Source: Candidatus Protoclostridium gallicola (GTDB lineage Bacteria; Bacillota; Clostridia; Christensenellales; Pumilibacteraceae). From it: 36,906 bases of DNA. Numbering within the stretch: position 1 is the first letter of the stretch; each line of letters starts with the position of its first letter. The stretch is taken from positions 1-36,906 of the forward strand of contig CAJFLE010000012.1 of NCBI GenBank assembly GCA_904387375.1, read 5' to 3'. The notes beneath the pieces are model-generated. The model was not told where the DNA came from. It searched no databases and was given only the letters and a program-made list of their open reading frames with translations. Positions 1 through 7,107 of this stretch are shown in pieces. The translations under genes were made by a program, and so were the position numbers.

Positions 1-483
1 GTCGAGTTCGCCTATATCTCCCGTCTTTCCGAACGCCGTATCGCCAGCATCTATGACGTCGTATACCGCGTCGTTGATCGCAAATCCCGCCGCTTTCATC
101 GCGTCGTACAGATTGATGCCCGAATTGACGGGACCGCCGCTGCCGCCGTGATACACCGAGTCTGCCGCGCCGCTGCCGAAGAGAGTCACGGAAGCGCCGG
201 ATGCGAGCGGAAGCGCGTTGGCGTCGTTTTTCAGTAGCACCGAGCCTTCTTCCTGCACGCTTATCACATGCGCTTCGAGATCCTCGAGCATCTCTTCGCG
301 GCTGTCGTATTCGCTGGGATAGTAGTTCGTATCGTCGGTTATCTCCACGGTGGGCGGTTCCACGCCGAGTACGCGGTTGACATCGCCGACGCGCACAAAT
401 GCGAGATTGCTGAAGAAGATAACGAGACAGAATATAAGCAGAAACGCCGCCGTCAGTCCTCTCCATAATTTATAATTTTTCAT
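1..483 (-). CDS. Membrane-anchored family 3 glycoside hydrolase (beta-glucosidase-like), partial
   Basis: The reading frame starts with ATG at 483 and stays open for 161 codons to the window edge, so the 3' part is missing. Residues 1-35 hold a short basic segment with LWRGL and one membrane helix. After a linker come VLLKND, ALPLASGASVTLFG and a glycine-rich stretch, the usual opening of the alpha/beta (C-terminal) domain of GH3 enzymes. That domain stands right after the membrane anchor, which indicates the circularly permuted GH3 order known from some rumen beta-glucosidases. The same N-terminal plan (LWRGL, helix, VLLKN, LPLASG) is seen in the gene at 10922-13003. The catalytic barrel would lie beyond the edge, so activity cannot be judged. 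It follows the lipoprotein gene by 36 bases and is probably cotranscribed with it. The substrate is unknown; a beta-linked glucoside or xyloside is typical of the family. Confidence 0.85.
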   Translation of the reverse strand, partial: MKNYKLWRGLTAAFLLIFCLVIFFSNLAFVRVGDVNRVLGVEPPTVEITDDTNYYPSEYDSREEMLEDLEAHVISVQEEGSVLLKNDANALPLASGASVTLFGSGAADSVYHGGSGGPVNSGINLYDAMKAAGFAINDAVYDVIDAGDTAFGKTGDIGELD

Positions 484-484
484 A

Positions 485-512
485 AATCACTATGCTCCAA
501 TCACTATGCTCC
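485..512 (-). repeat. 14-bp perfect tandem duplication carrying the hydrolase ribosome site
   Basis: Positions 485-498 and 499-512 are identical. Read on the minus strand each copy starts with GGAG, and the proximal copy lies 11 bases before the ATG at 483, a rather long spacing. The duplication therefore doubles the only Shine-Dalgarno-like sequence in front of the GH3 gene. A replication-slippage origin is likely. Confidence 0.75.
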
Positions 513-519
513 GCGCCGA

Positions 520-1161
520 TTACGCTTCCGACTCGGGGAATTCGAGCGTCGCATACTCGAAACTGTACTGTTTGATATTCAGCTGCACTTTCGTCTCATT
601 GAAGGCTGCGGTTTCAAGATACTGTTCTGCTGTCCAAGGTTCCGCATCCGGGTCTCTTATAACCTGGCCGGTGGAAGTATCGATCTTTCCGGGAGTCACC
701 TGACGTCCCATGTCGTCGTTCCAGTTCGAGGTGTCGAGATAATACTGACCGTCGTATGCAACGATGATGCGCGTGGGAACGGCGAGCGTAACGTCGAGCA
801 GGTCTTCGTCCAGATCGTTGGGCGCGGAAGTATAGGTGCCGTAATATTTCGTGATCGAATTATCGCGCTCGTTGCCCTTCGCCTCGTTGCCCTCGGCAGG
901 AAGCTCTACGGCAGAGAACATCGACGAAGAAACGATAAAGCAATAGGTTCCGTCTTCGTACAGCGTGATCTCCTGCTGCGTAAACGTAGTCATATAATAA
1001 TTGTACGTAGGACGCATATTAGCGTAACTGAGTCTTGCTGGAGAGAGATATACTCCGGATACGGTCGCCTCTCCTCCGCATGCTGTGAGCGCGAGCACAC
1101 AAGCTGTCGCTGCCACGGCAATTAAAACGAGTGCGGCAATTTTTTTGGTGATGCTTTTCAT
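520..1161 (-). CDS. Secreted lipoprotein of unknown function, partner of the GH3 hydrolase
   Basis: This 213-residue protein begins with a basic n-region (MKSITKK), a hydrophobic stretch and a lipobox LTAC followed by GG, so it should be lipidated on a Cys near residue 28 and sit on the outer face of the membrane. The mature part has many Tyr and Thr residues and patterns such as EITLYEDGTYCF and KYYGTYTSA, which suggest a beta-rich, lipocalin-like fold, but no family was recognised. The ATG at 1161 is preceded by AAAGGAGAAAATC, a good ribosome site. It is the first gene after the promoter at 1214-1242 and is followed by the GH3 gene, so a role in binding or delivering the hydrolase substrate is a reasonable guess from context only. 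Confidence 0.85.
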   Translation of the reverse strand: MKSITKKIAALVLIAVAATACVLALTACGGEATVSGVYLSPARLSYANMRPTYNYYMTTFTQQEITLYEDGTYCFIVSSSMFSAVELPAEGNEAKGNERDNSITKYYGTYTSAPNDLDEDLLDVTLAVPTRIIVAYDGQYYLDTSNWNDDMGRQVTPGKIDTSTGQVIRDPDAEPWTAEQYLETAAFNETKVQLNIKQYSFEYATLEFPESEA

Positions 1162-1179
1162 GATTTTCTCCTTTTATTT

Positions 1180-1213
1180 GATTTTCGGACAGGTTTTCTT
1201 CCGTCCGGAAATC
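1180..1213 (-). promoter_or_regulatory. Stem-loop at the 5' end of the lipoprotein-GH3 transcript
   Basis: Positions 1180-1190 and 1203-1213 are complementary at 10 of 11 places, with a 12-base loop. The predicted transcription start (about 1207) falls at one end, so the inner CGGAC/GTCCG part would form the very 5' end of the mRNA, just before the ribosome site. It could stabilise the transcript or modulate translation. Confidence 0.45.
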
Positions 1214-1242
1214 ATTATAAAACAGAAAAAAACGCGCTTCAA
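1214..1242 (-). promoter_or_regulatory. Sigma-A-type promoter of the lipoprotein-GH3 operon
   Basis: On the minus strand TTGAAG (1242-1237) and TATAAT (1219-1214) are separated by 17 bases. The -10 is perfect and the -35 matches four of six, as expected for an activator-dependent promoter. The 11-bp direct repeats at 1246-1277 end three bases upstream of the -35. Confidence 0.7.
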
Positions 1243-1245
1243 CAG

Positions 1246-1277
1246 ATACCGCGCAACCTGTTTCCCATACCGCGCAA
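1246..1277 (-). promoter_or_regulatory. Pair of 11-bp direct repeats, candidate LytTR operator for the GH3 operon
   Basis: TTGCGCGGTAT (minus-strand reading) occurs exactly at 1277-1267 and again at 1256-1246. The two copies are 21 bp apart start to start, two helical turns. LytTR-domain regulators such as AgrA bind direct repeats of about 9 bp spaced in this way next to the -35. The adjacent gene encodes a LytTR regulator. Assignment to that protein is inference. Confidence 0.65.
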
Positions 1278-1339
1278 ATTGGTATGAAACTCTCAGACGA
1301 CGCAACCCGGAGTCAATGTACGCCGATGGCAGCAACAGT

Positions 1340-1371
1340 TTACGCTGTGAGGACGACAATCTGCGCGGTTA
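1340..1371 (+). promoter_or_regulatory. Degenerate second repeat pair, candidate autoregulatory LytTR operator
   Basis: Read on the plus strand, 1340-1350 (TTACGCTGTGA) and 1361-1371 (CTGCGCGGTTA) match the repeat TTGCGCGGTAT at 7 and 8 of 11 positions and again lie 21 bp apart. The proximal copy ends 14 bases before the -35 of the regulator promoter. That is 11 bases, about one helical turn, further out than in the opposite pair. The orientation relative to its promoter is the same. Confidence 0.45.
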
Positions 1372-1385
1372 TTTTGTTTAACATA

Positions 1386-1413
1386 TTGACAAAGTTTTTT
1401 TATCTGATATAAT
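1386..1413 (+). promoter_or_regulatory. Consensus sigma-A promoter of the LytTR regulator-kinase operon
   Basis: TTGACA at 1386-1391 and TATAAT at 1408-1413 are both perfect and 16 bases apart. Transcription should start near 1420, leaving a leader of about 28 bases with GGGAGGAG before the ATG at 1448. Confidence 0.85.
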
Positions 1414-1447
1414 AAAATCGGTAAGCGAACCGATAACGGGAGGAGAA

Positions 1448-2161
1448 ATGATTAATATAGCCGTCGTGGAAGACGAAATCAAACATGCGGAAAAACTTAA
1501 AGAATATCTGACGAGATACGCGTCCGAACACAAAGAAATGTTCGAAATCAAAATATTCGATAACGCCGTGGTCTTTCTGGAAAAGTATACCGCCGATTAC
1601 GACATTATTTTCATGGACGTAAAAATGCCGTATATGAACGGCATAACTGCGGCGCACAAACTGCGGCAGATGGATAAGGACGTTATTCTGTATTTCGTGA
1701 CAAGTATGCAGCAATATGCCATAAACGGTTATGAAGTCGACGCAATGGATTATATCGTAAAGCCGATCGGATATTACGAATTTGCCTTGAAACTCGCCAA
1801 AGCAATGGACAGGCTGGAAGCGGAAGGAAAAATAGCCGACATAGTGGTTCCGATAGAAACCGGCTTCAAAAAACTCAAACTGTCGGATATAATGTATGTT
1901 GAGGTAAAGAACCACCATTGCATTTTTCATGCGGCGGACGGCGATTACCGTCAGTACCAGGCATTGCGTTACGTCGAAGAAAAAATGTCTGACGAACGGT
2001 TTGTAAAATGTAACAATTACTGCCTTGTAAATCTCGCGCATGTAAGCGACATAAGCGGCATGTCGGTTACCGTCGGCAATGATATTCTTGAAATCAGTCG
2101 TCCGCGAAAAAAAGAATTCGTAAAACGATTTACGGAGTATTACTCGGGTAAGAAGATATGA
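1448..2161 (+). CDS. LytTR-family DNA-binding response regulator (AgrA/LytR type)
   Basis: A 237-residue two-domain regulator. Residues 1-120 form a receiver domain: acidic pocket VVEDE (6-10), phosphoacceptor Asp57 in IIFMDVKMP, Thr85 and Lys105 in IVKPI. Residues about 130-235 form a LytTR DNA-binding domain, with KLKLSDIMYVEVKNHHCIFH, an RYVEEKM segment and FVKCNNYCLVNLAHV. The length is standard for AgrA/VirR-type proteins. The ATG has a strong GGGAGGAG site, and the stop codon overlaps the kinase start (ATGA), so the two are translationally coupled. The regulator should be phosphorylated by the downstream kinase and bind paired direct repeats; matching repeats lie in the divergent intergenic region upstream. 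Confidence 0.93.
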   Translation: MINIAVVEDEIKHAEKLKEYLTRYASEHKEMFEIKIFDNAVVFLEKYTADYDIIFMDVKMPYMNGITAAHKLRQMDKDVILYFVTSMQQYAINGYEVDAMDYIVKPIGYYEFALKLAKAMDRLEAEGKIADIVVPIETGFKKLKLSDIMYVEVKNHHCIFHAADGDYRQYQALRYVEEKMSDERFVKCNNYCLVNLAHVSDISGMSVTVGNDILEISRPRKKEFVKRFTEYYSGKKI

Positions 2162-3540
2162 TGGATTTCCTGGTTTCTATACTTGGGAAATACACATATA
2201 ATGCGTTTTCCCTAGTTATACTTTTTTTGCAATGCCAGTTCTGCATACTGCTTTTCATGCTGAAACACAAGCGAAGGAAATTCTTTGCGCTACGCTTTGC
2301 CGGATGCATCGTCTCAGGAATATTTCTTAGTTATCTCATTGCCGTCGTCAACACCGAAGTTACAGGAAATTTCGCGACCGTAACACGCGTCCTATGTTAT
2401 AACGCGGTTTCAACTTTGAATTTTGTAACGATTGCCGTATGTTATAAGGAAAGTCTGACTGAAATGCTGTTATGTTGGTGCTCCGGGACAGCAACATATC
2501 AGGTTGTGGCAAAGCTGTATCCGCTTTTGCAGAACATTGCCGGTATAGATGATAAAACCACAATATCGTTTTTTAATGACTCATATGTCGTAGTATGGTA
2601 TGACTGGCTTATCTGGCTGTGTGTTCACTGCGGGTGTTATATTCTGCTTGCATACGTTTTCAGACGCGGAGAGTTTCTGCATAAGGACAGTTCCACTTTA
2701 CTGAACATTGCAATAGTATCCGTCGTAACCACAGTGTTCGTTAACGGATTGATATGTGTTTCGCGATTATATGAAAGTGAAAGTTTTGCTCTCAATATAA
2801 TTATAAAAATATTCTCCATTGCTTTCGGACTGGGCATTCTCTTTATATGTACCGAGATATATGCGCGCAATCAGTCACGGCAGGAAATGAACGTTATAAA
2901 ACAGCTTTGGAAGCAGGAGCAGTCGCAGTTTGCCAGCATTAAAGCGAATATCGATTATATAAATTCCAAATGCCACGATCTTAAGCATTTGTTTGCGAAG
3001 CTCGAGGGAAAACTGGACGGAACTGAGCTCGAACAGCTCAAAGAAGCCGTGCAGTTCTACGACAACAGCATACGAACCGGCAACGAAATACTTGACGTCG
3101 TTCTATGCGAAAAGCTCACTTTGTGCGCGAGCAAAAATATCAGATTGACATGTATGGCGGACGGCAGTAAAATAGGTCTGCTTTCCGCCGCGCAGATCTA
3201 TTCCCTGTTCGGAAATATAATAGATAACGCAATCGAGGCCGTATCCGAACTCGAGGATAGGGAAATGCGTGTTATATCTCTGACGGTAAAAAACCGCAGC
3301 AATTCGATAGAAACGGATATATCAAATTATTACAAAAGCGAACTCGAAATGTCTGACGGGCTGCCGATCACCGTAAAAGACGACGCGGCACGGCACGGAT
3401 ACGGCTTGAAAAGTATACGGTATATAGTACAGCGGCACGGCGGAGAAATGAATATAACGGCAAAAGACCATCGTTTCGAGCTGAAAATCACGCTTCCTCT
3501 GCCAAAAAACTCCGAAACAGCTACCCCCCCCCTGAATTGA
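2158..3540 (+). CDS. AgrC-type membrane sensor histidine kinase
   Basis: A 460-residue kinase. Residues 1-235 contain six or seven hydrophobic segments, the polytopic sensor seen in AgrC-like kinases. A linker helix leads to CHDLKH (272-277), with the likely phospho-His at 273. The GHKL ATPase domain follows: N-box FGNIIDNAIEAV (351-362) and G-box HGYGLKSIRYIV (413-424), ending in a beta strand ELKITLPLP. AgrC-type kinases often sense secreted peptides, but no agrB/agrD-like processing gene or peptide precursor was found nearby, so the signal is unknown. The last codons run through nine consecutive C residues (3524-3532) that also lie in the loop of the terminator. Length changes in that run would alter only the final residues. 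Confidence 0.92.
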   Translation: MMDFLVSILGKYTYNAFSLVILFLQCQFCILLFMLKHKRRKFFALRFAGCIVSGIFLSYLIAVVNTEVTGNFATVTRVLCYNAVSTLNFVTIAVCYKESLTEMLLCWCSGTATYQVVAKLYPLLQNIAGIDDKTTISFFNDSYVVVWYDWLIWLCVHCGCYILLAYVFRRGEFLHKDSSTLLNIAIVSVVTTVFVNGLICVSRLYESESFALNIIIKIFSIAFGLGILFICTEIYARNQSRQEMNVIKQLWKQEQSQFASIKANIDYINSKCHDLKHLFAKLEGKLDGTELEQLKEAVQFYDNSIRTGNEILDVVLCEKLTLCASKNIRLTCMADGSKIGLLSAAQIYSLFGNIIDNAIEAVSELEDREMRVISLTVKNRSNSIETDISNYYKSELEMSDGLPITVKDDAARHGYGLKSIRYIVQRHGGEMNITAKDHRFELKITLPLPKNSETATPPLN

Positions 3541-3558
3541 GCGGCTGTTTCGGTTTTA
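3512..3558 (+). terminator. Intrinsic terminator overlapping the 3' end of the kinase gene
   Basis: CCGAAACAGC (3512-3521) pairs with GCTGTTTCGG (3544-3553) and is followed by TTTT. The 22-base loop contains the kinase stop codon and the C9 run. Confidence 0.8.
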
Positions 3559-3705
3559 ATCGCAGCCTCGCAGCATAAGCATGGGGCAAATGTAGACTTT
3601 GAATATAAGCATATCCTTTGTATTATCCTTTTTGCGTATCAAAGCTTGTCGCCGTCGAGACGAAAAAGTATCGCATATAATCAAAAAGCCGGGCTATCAT
3701 AATAA

Positions 3706-3738
3706 GCGCCTCAAAAGTCTGCCAGATTTTTGGGGCGC
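3706..3738. repeat. Hairpin related to the one at 4847-4893, possible IS3-type end
   Basis: GCGCC-T-CAAAA (3706-3716) pairs with TTTTG-G-GGCGC (3728-3738). The right arm TTTTTGGGGCGCATTTT resembles the right arm TTTTGGGGTGCATTTC of the hairpin at 4847-4893, in the same orientation. The reverse complement of this kind of sequence (TGAAATGCACCCC-AAAAGT) resembles terminal repeats of the IS3/IS150 group. The family call is from memory of the pattern. Confidence 0.45.
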
Positions 3739-3743
3739 ATTTT

Positions 3744-3763
3744 ATTGTCGCTTAAGCGACAAT
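3744..3763. repeat. 20-bp perfect palindrome (copy 1 of a dispersed sequence)
   Basis: ATTGTCGCTTAAGCGACAAT is fully self-complementary. Its first 15 bases recur at 36808-36822, at the other end of the window. A dispersed REP-like element is the simplest reading. Confidence 0.7.
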
Positions 3764-3765
3764 TA

Positions 3766-3793
3766 CGGCGGCGATAAATATTTATCGCCGCCG
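3766..3793. repeat. 28-bp perfect palindrome
   Basis: CGGCGGCGATAAAT is followed directly by its exact reverse complement. It lies two bases after the palindrome at 3744-3763, so the two form a paired palindromic unit like bacterial REP/BIME elements. There is no T-tract on either side, so a terminator role is unlikely. Confidence 0.7.
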
Positions 3794-3936
3794 CGTAACT
3801 TAACCGTCGCACCAAAATAAGCCTCTGGAATGCAGATCTTTTTTCTGTTTGTCGCTGAGTAACGGAGTAATAAGTTGCTGCTGCTGCTTTCCTTTCGCCA
3901 CTTACTGCATCATAAGAATCCGCTTTGATGCTAAAA

Positions 3937-4266
3937 TTACTTTAAAGTTCTTTCAATAGTCCACACATGATTATACTTTGTATTTACATCAAAATCTTTA
4001 AGTTTCATAATTTTTAATTTTTTATTTTGTTCACAAAAAGCATATTGATTTGTTAAAAAGTCATCGATTGTATCTTTTATATCTTGCCAGTCTACATTAT
4101 AATAAAAAATATCATTGAAATAAATATTATAAAAATCTTGCAATCGTATTTTCATCTCAAATTCGGAATGAAAACTAATTATAATTTCTGTTCCAGTATA
4201 TTTTATTGTTTGAAAATTATCATATTTGTTTTTTATATACTGATATAATGTATAAAGATCTCGCAT
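3937..4266 (-). CDS. Small AT-rich hypothetical protein, possibly of the immunity type
   Basis: Function not recognised. The start is set by GGAG at 4275-4272, six bases before the ATG at 4266 (MRDLYTLYQYIK), giving 109 residues; a GTG four codons upstream has no ribosome site. The protein is soluble and rich in Lys, Asp, Ile, Tyr and Phe. The gene is strikingly AT-rich: only 13 of 60 bases at 4021-4080 are G or C, against 39 of 60 at 5101-5160 in pgk. That points to recent acquisition. It follows the next gene by about 30 bases in the same direction and is probably cotranscribed. Small, acidic, AT-rich paired genes of this sort are often immunity proteins left from polymorphic-toxin loci, but no motif here proves it. 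Confidence 0.65.
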   Translation of the reverse strand: MRDLYTLYQYIKNKYDNFQTIKYTGTEIIISFHSEFEMKIRLQDFYNIYFNDIFYYNVDWQDIKDTIDDFLTNQYAFCEQNKKLKIMKLKDFDVNTKYNHVWTIERTLK

Positions 4267-4296
4267 ATTTATCTCCACTAAAAACCGCTCCTTGAC

Positions 4297-4716
4297 CTAC
4301 AAGCAGGATTCATTTTTTAGCCGACTGTCTTTTTGAAGCATATTATGGAAGTCTTCAAAAAATTTTTCAATATTAAAATTATTAACGTATTCCTTTGCGA
4401 TTGCGGCTTTCTCGAAGCCTTCCGCCGATATCCCCGGCAAATATATTGTATAATCAAAACAATCTTCATCAAATCCAATATCAACCGTTAGATTATAAAA
4501 GGAACATTCAATCTGCAAATAATTTCCCCTTTTGCCGTCTATTAACGGATAAATATTAATATCTCTGAAATTATAACTTTCTAATAATTTTTGTAATTTT
4601 CCGTTTACATAATATACAAATAAATTATCCAAACAATTATATTGACTGCTATTTTTCGATTTTAGATACTTATTGATTTTCCTATATTTGAAATATCGTG
4701 CTATATTTCCTTCCAT
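4297..4716 (-). CDS. AT-rich hypothetical protein, possibly of the immunity type
   Basis: Function not recognised. AGGAG at 4728-4724 sits only one base before an ATG at 4722 but seven bases before the ATG at 4716, so the latter is the likely start (139 residues, MEGNIARYFKYRK). The protein is soluble and alternates strands and helices: YLQIECSFYNLTVDIGF and DYTIYLPGI are probable strands, and a Lys/Glu-rich C-terminal helix (NIEKFFEDFHNMLQK) follows. Composition matches the downstream gene and is unlike the host genes on either side. A short open frame just upstream (4762-4857) may be the tail of a lost toxin gene, which would fit an orphan immunity function; this is inference. Confidence 0.65.
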   Translation of the reverse strand: MEGNIARYFKYRKINKYLKSKNSSQYNCLDNLFVYYVNGKLQKLLESYNFRDINIYPLIDGKRGNYLQIECSFYNLTVDIGFDEDCFDYTIYLPGISAEGFEKAAIAKEYVNNFNIEKFFEDFHNMLQKDSRLKNESCL

Positions 4717-4761
4717 TTTCATTCTCCTATTAAGTTAGAAACCGACTTTTAAAATCATCAA

Positions 4762-4857
4762 TCAACTGCCAATATTAAATCTTTGTTCAATGTCTTTAAG
4801 AGAGATATTTGCCTTCTTCTTATTAATTAAAATAGCCACATAATTTTGAAATGCACC
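4762..4857 (-). pseudogene. Possible gene remnant (C-terminal tail) before the AT-rich pair
   Basis: An open minus-strand stretch ends with TGA at 4764-4762 and reads GGAFQNYVAILINKKKANIS and onward to RFNIGS. It has no credible start and runs into the hairpin at 4847-4893. It could be the last codons of a gene whose front was lost when the hairpin element arrived, or chance. Confidence 0.3.
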
Positions 4858-4893
4858 TCCTAAAGTTTTGTCTAACTTTTGGGGTGCATTTCA
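4847..4893. repeat. Long imperfect hairpin resembling an IS3-family terminal repeat pair
   Basis: TGAAATGCACC (4847-4857) pairs with GGTGCATTTCA (4883-4893), then AAGTT with AACTT further in. Read on the minus strand the outer arm is TGAAATGCACCCCAAAAGTT followed by AGACA, which resembles the terminal inverted repeats of the IS3/IS150 group. No transposase is present, so this is a solo end, a deleted element or a MITE. It marks the right border of the AT-rich island. Confidence 0.5.
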
Positions 4894-4913
4894 GTTCGAC
4901 GGATTTTTTCGTT

Positions 4914-4936
4914 AAAACACAATCGGATGGTGTTTT
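4914..4936 (-). terminator. Weak terminator-like hairpin after pgk
   Basis: AAAACAC (4914-4920) pairs with GTGTTTT (4930-4936), just past the pgk stop codon. The stem is short and AT-rich and no separate T-tract follows on the minus strand, so termination here is doubtful. Confidence 0.3.
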
Positions 4937-4939
4937 CGC

Positions 4940-6274
<1,335 letters not shown>

Positions 6275-6301
6275 TGTTCTCTCCTTTTTTACAAAACGGT
6301 T

Positions 6302-7093
6302 TTACAGTTTGTCTGTTATATCCTTGATGTAACGATAGCTTTCGGCGAGTTCCTCGGGATATGTAAAATCCTTGGAATACGCCTCGATAATGACGCTCGG
6401 GTCCAGGCCGCGGCGGTCTATTTCCTTGAAAAGCTTTTCGAAATTGAATTTTCCGCGTCCGGGCAGCGCCGTATCGTCGTCGCGGCCGACGTCGGTCACA
6501 TGCAGTGTGACGAGCTTGTCTTCCACGGCGTCGATAAACTTGATGGGGTCGTATCCGGAGAAGACCGAATGCTTGACGTCTATCGTGGCGCACAGCGCCG
6601 GGCAGCTGCGGAGCAGGTCGCGCATCACCTCGGGCGTCGCGAACTTACAGTAGTGGACGTTTTCGACCGCGATGTACAGGCCGAAAGTGCGGGCGACGTC
6701 GGCGAGGTAGGAAAACCTCTCGGCGAACGCCGACACGTCCACGGGCGGCGACGAGCGTTTGAGATTGAGCGGGCCGTGAAAAGTGTAATATTTCGCGCCC
6801 AGCGCGTTGCCGGCGTAGCAGACCCTGCGGAAAAGGCGTTCGGCGTCGTCGCGCACGCGCTGCGACGGGCTGAACAATTCGCCCTCGAACTGGTTGGACA
6901 GAGCGTGCACGGAGTGCACTTTCATGTCCCCTTCCAGTCTGGTGACGAGCGCGTCGACGAAACCTTTCTCATACTCCGAATAGGAGGACAGAAAGACTTC
7001 GGTCATATGCACGTCCATGTCGCGAAGAGCCGCAAAGCACGATTCGGTGGGCACTTTCGTGAAAAACGACGCGGTTGAGATTCCGAGTTTCAT
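6302..7093 (-). CDS. Sugar-phosphate isomerase/epimerase-like TIM-barrel protein (AP endonuclease 2 superfamily)
   Basis: A 263-residue protein of the xylose-isomerase-like TIM-barrel superfamily. Visible features are the first strand KLGISTASFF, VHSVHA, YYTFHGPL, AVENVH (a metal-ligand Glu), ATIDVKH (Asp and His), LHVTDVG (His) and the final strand VIIEAYS (Glu). These are the usual positions of the divalent-metal ligands in this fold. The precise substrate cannot be told from sequence, and members range from hexulose-phosphate isomerases to endonuclease IV-like enzymes. Its place between pgi and pgk, with about 15 and 27 bases between genes, argues for a sugar-phosphate role in central carbon metabolism. 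Confidence 0.8.
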   Translation of the reverse strand: MKLGISTASFFTKVPTESCFAALRDMDVHMTEVFLSSYSEYEKGFVDALVTRLEGDMKVHSVHALSNQFEGELFSPSQRVRDDAERLFRRVCYAGNALGAKYYTFHGPLNLKRSSPPVDVSAFAERFSYLADVARTFGLYIAVENVHYCKFATPEVMRDLLRSCPALCATIDVKHSVFSGYDPIKFIDAVEDKLVTLHVTDVGRDDDTALPGRGKFNFEKLFKEIDRRGLDPSVIIEAYSKDFTYPEELAESYRYIKDITDKL

Positions 7094-7107
7094 GTTTCTG
7101 TTTTTCC

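Larger units (their letters stand above)
3559..3936. other. Non-coding stretch rich in palindromes
   Basis: No convincing gene was found here. A 73-codon plus-strand frame starting TTG at 3599 runs through a hairpin and both perfect palindromes and has no ribosome site, so it was not called. The stretch holds the hairpin at 3706-3738, the palindromes at 3744-3763 and 3766-3793, and some decayed sequence before the AT-rich island. Confidence 0.6.

Noticed and set aside
3599-3820. 73-codon plus-strand frame after the kinase terminator, considered as a possible signal peptide gene for the kinase
   Set aside because: It has a TTG start without a ribosome site and reads straight through a hairpin and two perfect palindromes; no processing motif.
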